In this document: positions 1-5,320 of the stretch, in pieces
How positions within the stretch are numbered: the first letter of the stretch is position 1
How the letters are laid out: every line of letters starts with the position of its first letter
Source of the DNA: an uncultured Prevotella sp.
Lineage (GTDB): Bacteria; Bacteroidota; Bacteroidia; Bacteroidales; Bacteroidaceae
NCBI GenBank assembly: GCA_937916075.1
Contig: CALGHW010000437.1
Location: 1 to 5,320, forward strand
Direction: 5' to 3'
Length of the DNA stretch: 5,320 bases
Notes under the pieces: generated by a model
Databases searched by the model: none
What the model was told of the DNA's origin: nothing
What the model saw: the letters and a program-made list of their open reading frames with translations, nothing else
Translations under genes and position numbers: made by a program

Positions 1-2387
1 GTCACCGGCAAGTGTTCTCCGAATATTTCCACGGAGTCGCCTTCCTTGCAGTCGATGCCGGTCACGTCTATCAAAGCCACATCCATACAGATATTGCCCA
101 CATAAGGCGCTTTCTTTCCGTTGACCAGGCAATAGCAATGACCGTTGCCCAGATGACGGTTCAGGCCGTCGGCATAGCCGATAGGAATAGCACCAATCAC
201 ACTGTCGCGCTTCAGCTTGCCCTTTCTGCTGTAGCCCACAGTGTCTTCCTTAGGCACTTGGCGGAGCTGCAGGATGGTGGTCTTCAGGGTGCTCACCGTG
301 TTGAGAATACGGTTGTCGCGGCTGTCGATACCGTAAAGTCCCAGGCCAAGACGACACATATCGAGCTGACGCTCGGGGAAGTGCTCGATACCGGCCGAGT
401 TGTCTATATGGCGGAGTATCTTATGGTCGAAAGCCGCCTGAAGCTTCCGGCTGGCCACATCAAAGAGTTCAAACTGATGGGCGGAGAAGTTGTCAAAGTC
501 ATCACTGTCCGACCCCACGAAATGGGAAAATACCGACCTCGGGATGATGGCGTTCTGGTGTTTCAGGCGGGCTATCACCTCGTCGATGTCCTTCACGGGG
601 TCGAAGCCCAGGCGGTGCATACCCGTATCGAGCTTGATGTGTACAGGATAACCTGTGATACCTTCCTTCTCGGCGGCCTTGATCAGGGCATCCATCAGCC
701 GGAAACTGTACACCTCGGGCTCCAGGTCATAATCAAACATGGTCTTGAAGGCGGTCATCTCCGGATTCATAATCATGATATTGCTCGTAATGCCGTTCTT
801 GCGCAGTGTCACGCCTTCATCGGCCACTGCCACTGCCAGATAGTCCACTCGGTGGTCTTGCAAGGTCTTGGCCACCTCCACGGCTCCAGCGCCGTAGGCA
901 TTAGCTTTCACCATACACACCAGCTTGGTCTCAGGCTTCATGAAGGAACGATAATAGTTCAGGTTGGCCACCACGGCCGACAAGTTGACTTCCAGAATGG
1001 TCTCATGCACCTTTTGCTCGAGCAGCTCGGTAATATGATCGAACCCGAAGGTGCGGGCTCCCTTGATTAAGATAACCTCATCACGCAGAGAGCGGAACAC
1101 GGCACTGTCAATAAACTGCGTCACATTGCTGAAAAAGAATTTCTCGTCAATCTGGATGTCGTCGGCCTGCGCCATGAGGTCGGGTCCAATCCCCACAAAC
1201 TTCTCCACGCCACGACTGACAGCCAGCCGTGACACCTCCTTGTACAGTTCACCCGGACGCTCGCCAGTCTGCTGGATATCGCTCAATATTAAAGTGCGCT
1301 TGCGACCTTGGTGGTCGGGGCGGCGGCTCATGAAGTCGAGAGCGATGTCGAGCGAGTTGACGTCTGAGTTGTAAGAGTCATTGATGAGGGTGCAGCCATG
1401 CTGTCCCTCCTTCACCTCCAAGCGCATGGCAATAGGTTCCAATGCGGCCATACGGAGGTCCAGGTCATCGGGAGTCACACCGAGATAGCGGGCCACCGAG
1501 GCACAAGCGAAGGAGCACTTCACTGAAGCCTCATCGATAAACGGCAGGTGATACTGGCCAGCTTCACCTTTATAGATATAGTCTACGGTAGTAGTGGTTC
1601 CCTCGGAGGTCACGCTCTTGATGAACATAGCCTCATTGGCGTCCTCACGGCTCCACCCTATCTTCTCGCCCTGGAATCCGGCCTTGCGGATGCAACGGCT
1701 CACGGTATCGTCGTCGGAGTCATACACGATGACCTTGGCGTCATGAAACAAGAGCAGCTTCTCCTCACACTTTTCCTCCATTGAGCGGAAGTTTTCCTGA
1801 TGGGCAGTGCCCAACGAGGTCAGCACACCGATGGTGGGCTGGATGATGTCACGGAGAGCCTGCATCTCACCGGGCTGGCTGATGCCTGCCTCGAACAGCC
1901 CCACCTGGGTGTGCTCGTTGAGCAACCATACAGAGAGGGGCACACCGGTCTGCGAGTTATAGCTCTTGGGCGAACGGGTGACCACCATCTGGGGCGACAG
2001 CAGCTGGTAGAGCCATTCCTTGACCATGGTTTTGCCGTTGGAACCGGTGATGCCGACGATGGGGATGTTAAACTCGTCACGGTGGCGCTCCGCCAGCCGC
2101 TGCAAGGCTTCGAGTGGGCTTACCACCTTCAGGAAGTTTGCGTCAGGATAAGCCGTGACGGCATCCTGCGGCACCTCGCCGACCACAAAATTGCGAACGC
2201 CACGACGGTAGAGGTCTGAGATATACCGATGACCGTCATTACGCTCGGTCTTCAAGGCGAAGAAGAGCGTCTCTTCGGGGAAACACAGCGACCTACTGTC
2301 CGTCAATATCCAACCGATATTGGCATCGGCCTCGCCAATGCGTCGCGCTCCTATGAGCGTGGTAACTTTCTCGATAGTGTATTTCAT
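1..2387 (-). CDS. murF-alr: Bifunctional UDP-MurNAc-tripeptide:D-Ala-D-Ala ligase / alanine racemase (MurF-Alr fusion), 3' end cut by window
   Basis: Cytoplasmic peptidoglycan-precursor enzyme. The MurF half adds D-Ala-D-Ala to UDP-MurNAc-tripeptide using ATP; the Alr half interconverts L- and D-alanine using PLP. I read the frame from ATG 2387-2385 to the window edge without a stop: 795 codons, ending in an Alr-type stretch (FGEHLPV). I estimate only about 30 residues are missing. Seen in order: Mur ligase N-domain with DSR at 30-32; ATP-binding P-loop TGSNGKT at 114-120; Mur ligase C-domain motif NDSYNS at 336-341; KGARTF closing the ligase near 450; Alr starting about 460 (TILEVNLSAV); PLP-lysine motif VKANAYG with Lys494; the second catalytic tyrosine expected at Tyr719 (VGYSRKG); IGYADG and ICMD after it. 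The start is well fixed: an in-frame TAA lies at 2432-2430 with no ATG between. No Shine-Dalgarno is visible, as is usual in Bacteroidetes. The fusion is standard in this phylum. All key motifs are intact, so I expect both halves to be active. Confidence 0.96.
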   Translation of the reverse strand, partial: MKYTIEKVTTLIGARRIGEADANIGWILTDSRSLCFPEETLFFALKTERNDGHRYISDLYRRGVRNFVVGEVPQDAVTAYPDANFLKVVSPLEALQRLAERHRDEFNIPIVGITGSNGKTMVKEWLYQLLSPQMVVTRSPKSYNSQTGVPLSVWLLNEHTQVGLFEAGISQPGEMQALRDIIQPTIGVLTSLGTAHQENFRSMEEKCEEKLLLFHDAKVIVYDSDDDTVSRCIRKAGFQGEKIGWSREDANEAMFIKSVTSEGTTTTVDYIYKGEAGQYHLPFIDEASVKCSFACASVARYLGVTPDDLDLRMAALEPIAMRLEVKEGQHGCTLINDSYNSDVNSLDIALDFMSRRPDHQGRKRTLILSDIQQTGERPGELYKEVSRLAVSRGVEKFVGIGPDLMAQADDIQIDEKFFFSNVTQFIDSAVFRSLRDEVILIKGARTFGFDHITELLEQKVHETILEVNLSAVVANLNYYRSFMKPETKLVCMVKANAYGAGAVEVAKTLQDHRVDYLAVAVADEGVTLRKNGITSNIMIMNPEMTAFKTMFDYDLEPEVYSFRLMDALIKAAEKEGITGYPVHIKLDTGMHRLGFDPVKDIDEVIARLKHQNAIIPRSVFSHFVGSDSDDFDNFSAHQFELFDVASRKLQAAFDHKILRHIDNSAGIEHFPERQLDMCRLGLGLYGIDSRDNRILNTVSTLKTTILQLRQVPKEDTVGYSRKGKLKRDSVIGAIPIGYADGLNRHLGNGHCYCLVNGKKAPYVGNICMDVALIDVTGIDCKEGDSVEIFGEHLPV

Positions 2388-2424
2388 TTGTCTTTGATGT
2401 ATGTTTAGACTTATTATATAGATG

Positions 2425-2455
2425 CAAAGTTAGTGCAAACGAGTGACATGACAAA
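2425..2455 (-). promoter_or_regulatory. Bacteroides-type promoter for murF-alr
   Basis: On the minus strand, a -33 box TTTG (2455-2452) is followed after exactly 19 nt by TAACTTTG (2432-2425). This is a full match to the Bacteroides primary-sigma -7 consensus TAnnTTTG, at the usual 19-21 nt spacing. Transcription would start a few bases downstream, near 2420, giving an AT-rich leader of about 33 nt before the ATG at 2387. The promoter lies just downstream of the terminator of the preceding protease gene, which supports murF-alr having its own transcript. The transcription start is inferred, not seen. Confidence 0.75.
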
Positions 2456-2472
2456 ATGAATTTATTCATTTT
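2453..2472. promoter_or_regulatory. AT-rich perfect palindrome overlapping the -33 box, possible operator
   Basis: Arms AAAATGAA (2453-2460) and TTCATTTT (2465-2472) are perfect inverted repeats around a TTTA spacer. The left arm covers most of the -33 TTTG of the murF-alr promoter, so a bound dimeric protein could block RNA polymerase. The palindrome is also flanked by direct CATGAC copies at 2448-2453 and 2474-2479. The symmetry is seen directly; an operator role is only inferred. AT-rich intergenic DNA often contains chance palindromes. Confidence 0.3.
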
Positions 2473-2520
2473 TCATGACGGAATGTAACCTGACCACAAC
2501 AGAGGCAGACAATGATTGAC

Positions 2521-2571
2521 AAAAAGCCACCTTTGCATCTTCCTTCCGAGAAAATGCAAGGGCGGCTTTTT
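2521..2571 (-). terminator. Rho-independent terminator of the M6 protease gene
   Basis: Arms 2521-2538 and 2554-2571 form an 18-bp stem around a 15-nt loop. Read on the minus strand, it has five A-U pairs at the base, a G·U wobble and one C·A mismatch. It ends in a TTTTT run at 2525-2521 and starts 41 bases after the protease stop codon. Because the stem is flanked by A5 and T5 on both sides it could work in both directions, but no plus-strand gene runs into it. It insulates murF-alr from read-through. Confidence 0.85.
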
Positions 2572-2575
2572 CAAG

Positions 2576-2613
2576 AATCTCTCCGCACACTTTTCGGATA
2601 TGCGGGAAAGATT
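2576..2613 (-). repeat. Inverted repeat (mRNA hairpin) at the protease stop codon
   Basis: On the minus-strand RNA, the arm 2613-2601 (AATCTTTCCCGCA) pairs with the arm 2587-2576 (TGCGGAGAGATT). This gives 12 pairs with one bulged C and one G·U wobble around a 13-nt loop. The stem includes the last base of the TAA stop codon (2615-2613). No U-run follows, so it is not a terminator by itself. It sits 4 bases before the true terminator stem and may be a 3'-end stabilising structure. Confidence 0.45.
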
Positions 2614-5320
2614 TATTTCACGATGACCTTGGTCACTTTATCACCGGCCTTGACAATATAAAGACCAGGAGTCAGACGAAGCGTGACACGGTCACCACAG
2701 AGCGATAAGGTACGGGCCTTGCCATCGGCATGGCTCAGGGTGACATGACCCTGGTAGCCGGCTATCGAGAGCCAACCATGTCCGGTGGTGATAACAGGCT
2801 CTGTGGCCTCCATACTCATAATGCCTGTGGTGCCGACGGTAACGGTCTGGCTGATGCCGACAGACTCGTTGTCACCGTTATAATAGCTCGACACGGTATA
2901 GAGATGGCGGCCGTCGGCCACTTGCTTGAAGGTCTTGTGACGGGCCGTGGTGCGGCCGGCCAGTTCTCCGTCGCAGTAGATGGAGTAAGCGAGGGGGAAG
3001 AAGAGGTCATTGGCCGCGTCAAACGTGGGGTTGCGCTCCGTGTCATACACATTTTCCGCCTCTGCTGTCGGCAGGGTCAGGGTGGCCGACACGTAGAAGT
3101 TGCCCGTGGTCTCGCCATATTCCACAAACTTGCCGTCCTTCAGGACACAGTTGCCGCGTCCTTTGGCCAGGTTGTTCTGCTCGAAAGGTGCGCTCACCAC
3201 GCCGTTGTTCGACGTGCAAGCCACGGCTATCCAGTAGGTCTTGTCGGCCTTGATGGTCACCGGTGTGGTCAGTTTGAGTTCACGCGGCTGTCCGTTGCCA
3301 AACTCCTTCACGTTACGTTCCGACACAAGGGTCATGTTGTTGCCGTTGGCATCGCCCTCCCATACATGAAACTTCACTGAGATATCCGACGGGCCCTGTG
3401 CGGGAAGGAAGGTCATCTTGGTGATTTTGCTGCCCACATAGGTATTCAAGTCGGCAGGCGTGTAACAGTTGGCATATTCCACCTCGTCGCCATAGAGGTC
3501 GGCCGTGACGATGCGTCCGCCATAGAGGTCGGCCCGGGTCAACGTATTGTCCACGGTCCATGACAGGGTGACATTCTTGCCGTCCACGGCAGCCTCCATG
3601 GCCGTCACCTTGTTGGCGGGCACTCTGATTTCGGCACTTGACGGATGCGACAGCCGGCCGTCTTGATAGGCCGCATCCACCTGGTAGCTAATCACGTCAT
3701 TGCCGTCCGGCTGCAAGTCTGTATAAGTGGTGTCGGAGGCCGTGTCCACCAAGACGTTGTTGCGGTAGATATTATAGTGGTCCACCAGCTGCTTGCTGTT
3801 TTCATCCATCGACCAGGCCAAGGTCACAGTGCCGTTATGGGCCGTGGCCGTGAGGTCCATGGGCTTGGGGGGCTCGGCATAGTGGGTAAAACGGAAGCCC
3901 ACCTTGCCATTCTGGTCGGTGATGTTGTGGAGGGCCCGGTAGGAATAGCGTCCGTCGAGCGACTTGGCCGAGGGAGCGGTAGAGTCAGTAAACTCCGTGT
4001 GGCCATACTCACCGGGGAAGGGGCACCCCTCGCTATTGATATCGCCAAATGACTTGGGGTTGCTGTCGGGCTCGACAAAGGCATCAGAGCATACGGTGTA
4101 GATACCCTGGGGATAGGTGGCATTGATGTCATTGGTGGCCAGTTTCTCACGGATAATGTTCTCATTCACATGATACACAATCAGACCGTGGCCATAGAGG
4201 GCGCGGTCAAAAGGACTCGTGGTGGTCTGCCGGTTCTCCATGATGAAGTATTCGCCGGGAGTACCTGTCTCCATGCGGTAAGCCACAGGCTGCTGGTCGG
4301 CCGAAGGCATGCCGGCTACCGTCGTGTCGGTTTCGAGCGTAGTAGGCTCCAGCCATCCCCACACCCATTTCTGCCAGGCGTTGATGCCTGTGGGCCGGTT
4401 GCCGCTATTGTAATCACCGCCCCAGGCTCCGCTTCCCAGAAGGTCCCAGATACCGGTTCCGCAGAACTCGCCACCCGACTCCTCATAGTCAGTGTCATAG
4501 AAGTCGGGAGCGCCGAGGGCATGGCCAAACTCATGACAGATAACGCCGATGGTAGACATGGAGTTGATGCTGGCCAGAATCTCTGGCTCTATGGTGTAGC
4601 GACGCACATTGATGCCGTTGAACTTCATTCCATAGACGACGCTGCTGTGCGACCAGATGTCCGAGGCGTCGGCCGACGCCTCGCGTCCGGGGCCCTGGTG
4701 GATGACGGCCAGACCGTCGAGGATGCCGTCGCCGTCGTTGTCAAACTGGCTCAGGTCAATCGTGTCGGCCACCTGGTCGAGTGCGTCATAAATCATATAG
4801 GCGGCACCTTCTGACCCGTAAGTGCCCTTAGGTTTGGGCAGTTGAATCCAGTCGGTCACGGTGACATCGATGTCAAGCTTGCCATACGACTGCTCCAGAT
4901 AATAGTCTCTAAAACTGCCTACACCGCCATAGTTCTTCTGGTTCATCATCCGATAGAAGTCCTCTCGGGTATAGGTGGTGCGGGTGTCGCTGTAGTTGAC
5001 CAGCAGCACCAGCAGTTTGCGCTTGCCCGTGGCGGGGAAAGTGCCGTCGATCATAAGGTCCTGTTGGGCTGTTTTCTTCATGGCCTTCCTCACCTGACTG
5101 GCCGAGAAGCGCAGACGGGGCTGTATGCCCTGCGTCCGGGCCACGGCCGACGAGCCTTCATAGCGGAGGTTAGAGGCGATAAGGTTACCCTTCTTGTTGG
5201 TGGTGGCAAAGGCCCAGTAGCCCTTGTCATCGCGAAGCAGCGTATAGCCGTCGGTAGTTTCGGCCCAGTTCATGCGCTCGTCTCCTTTCAGACAGATGGT
5301 GACAGTGCGTCCGTCGGGCT
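2613..5320 (-). CDS. Secreted M6-family zinc metalloprotease with Fn3 domains and T9SS-type C-terminal domain, 5' end cut by window
   Basis: Predicted exported endopeptidase; the substrate is unknown. The frame is open through 5320: 901 codons are visible, and the first ATG at 5273 is internal, since the codons before it (PDGRTVTICLKGDER) match the pro-region usual for Bacteroidetes M6 proteases. The signal peptide therefore lies outside the window. Numbered from Pro at 5318-5316: pro-region 1-85; M6 catalytic domain about 95-475, with acidic DNDGDG at 193-198, zinc site HEFGHALGAPD at 262-272 (His262, Glu263 catalytic, His266, Asp272 as third ligand), WDLLGSGAW at 291-299, and the M6 element FIMENRQ near 358; Fn3 about 483-567; a second Fn3 apparently split by an insert at about 592-772; and a T9SS type A-like tail 832-901 ending GLYIVKAGDKVTKVIVK. 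Stop is TAA at 2615-2613. Odd point: Leu294 occupies the usual Met-turn methionine position. Transcription ends at the hairpin at 2571-2521. Family assignment is firm; T9SS export is likely. Confidence 0.93.
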   Translation of the reverse strand, partial: PDGRTVTICLKGDERMNWAETTDGYTLLRDDKGYWAFATTNKKGNLIASNLRYEGSSAVARTQGIQPRLRFSASQVRKAMKKTAQQDLMIDGTFPATGKRKLLVLLVNYSDTRTTYTREDFYRMMNQKNYGGVGSFRDYYLEQSYGKLDIDVTVTDWIQLPKPKGTYGSEGAAYMIYDALDQVADTIDLSQFDNDGDGILDGLAVIHQGPGREASADASDIWSHSSVVYGMKFNGINVRRYTIEPEILASINSMSTIGVICHEFGHALGAPDFYDTDYEESGGEFCGTGIWDLLGSGAWGGDYNSGNRPTGINAWQKWVWGWLEPTTLETDTTVAGMPSADQQPVAYRMETGTPGEYFIMENRQTTTSPFDRALYGHGLIVYHVNENIIREKLATNDINATYPQGIYTVCSDAFVEPDSNPKSFGDINSEGCPFPGEYGHTEFTDSTAPSAKSLDGRYSYRALHNITDQNGKVGFRFTHYAEPPKPMDLTATAHNGTVTLAWSMDENSKQLVDHYNIYRNNVLVDTASDTTYTDLQPDGNDVISYQVDAAYQDGRLSHPSSAEIRVPANKVTAMEAAVDGKNVTLSWTVDNTLTRADLYGGRIVTADLYGDEVEYANCYTPADLNTYVGSKITKMTFLPAQGPSDISVKFHVWEGDANGNNMTLVSERNVKEFGNGQPRELKLTTPVTIKADKTYWIAVACTSNNGVVSAPFEQNNLAKGRGNCVLKDGKFVEYGETTGNFYVSATLTLPTAEAENVYDTERNPTFDAANDLFFPLAYSIYCDGELAGRTTARHKTFKQVADGRHLYTVSSYYNGDNESVGISQTVTVGTTGIMSMEATEPVITTGHGWLSIAGYQGHVTLSHADGKARTLSLCGDRVTLRLTPGLYIVKAGDKVTKVIVK
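3488..3534. repeat. 17-bp direct repeat inside the protease gene
   Basis: The 17-mer CGCCATAGAGGTCGGCC occurs at 3488-3504 and again at 3518-3534, exactly 30 bp apart. The offset is a whole number of codons, so the protein carries two 10-residue units, ADLYGGRIVT and ADLYGDEVEY (visible-protein residues 596-615). The second half of each unit differs. It lies where the inserted beta-rich module of the split Fn3 begins. It looks like a small internal duplication that has since diverged, or strand slippage. Confidence 0.7.

Noticed and set aside
12..1070. Long plus-strand open frame of 352 codons
   Set aside because: It lies in exact antisense codon phase to murF-alr, whose translation carries clear catalytic motifs. 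It is open only because the real gene rarely uses TTA, CTA and TCA codons in this part. Its own product has no recognisable domain, and it begins with GTG.
1800..2219. Further plus-strand open frames (also 1051-1374 and 1548-1784) and a minus-strand one at 2080-1820
   Set aside because: All are shadows within the MurF part of murF-alr, with low-complexity or composition-driven products and no family resemblance.
2453..2472. AT-rich palindrome followed by T's as a plus-strand terminator
   Set aside because: The stem has only two G-C pairs, and no plus-strand gene precedes it. A convincing terminator already exists at 2521-2571.
2388..2612. A small protein or tRNA in the intergenic region
   Set aside because: I found no tRNA-like fold or CCA end and no open frame with a plausible start. 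The region is accounted for by the hairpins, palindrome and promoter, leaving about 2480-2520 without visible features.
2730..3380. Plus-strand open frames opposite the protease (also 3645-4052 and 4170-4814) and short alternate-frame ones on its own strand
   Set aside because: They overlap a continuous 901-codon protease frame with clear M6 motifs. None has a plausible start region or a recognisable domain.
3488..3534. Repeat as a CRISPR fragment or transposon target duplication
   Set aside because: There are only two 17-bp copies with a 13-bp gap, in frame inside a coding region, with no inverted ends or transposase nearby.

Overview
The window looks like chromosomal DNA from a Bacteroidetes, most likely a Bacteroidales of the Prevotella type. 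Four things point there. A single reading frame carries MurF fused to alanine racemase, an arrangement typical of this phylum. The one promoter I can read has the Bacteroides-type -33 TTTG / -7 TAnnTTTG form. The start codon lacks a Shine-Dalgarno sequence. The large protease ends in a tail resembling a type IX secretion (T9SS) sorting domain. The genus is an inference. The DNA looks moderately GC-rich by eye; I did not count it.

Both real genes are on the minus strand and both are cut by the window edges. From right to left (direction of transcription): (1) 5320-2613, a secreted M6-family zinc metalloprotease lacking its N-terminus, with 901 residues visible: pro-region, metzincin-type catalytic domain, fibronectin III domain, a second Fn3 that appears split by an inserted beta-rich module, and a T9SS-like C-terminal domain; (2) 2612-2388, a 225-bp intergenic region holding a hairpin at the protease stop codon, a strong rho-independent terminator, an AT-rich palindrome, and a promoter; (3) 2387-1, the bifunctional murF-alr gene, with 795 codons visible and only the last few tens of residues missing.

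The two genes are co-directional, but a terminator followed by a fresh promoter separates them, so they are probably independent transcription units. The first makes an exported protease, perhaps for nutrient acquisition or host-protein degradation. The second makes a cytoplasmic housekeeping enzyme that supplies D-alanine and adds D-Ala-D-Ala to the peptidoglycan precursor. I see no functional link between them.

No RNA gene, mobile element, CRISPR array or phage feature is visible, and I find no convincing undescribed system. The points most worth a second look are in the protease: Leu at the expected Met-turn position, the split Fn3, and a 17-bp direct repeat at the edge of the inserted module. 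In the intergenic region, a palindrome overlaps the -33 box of the murF-alr promoter.
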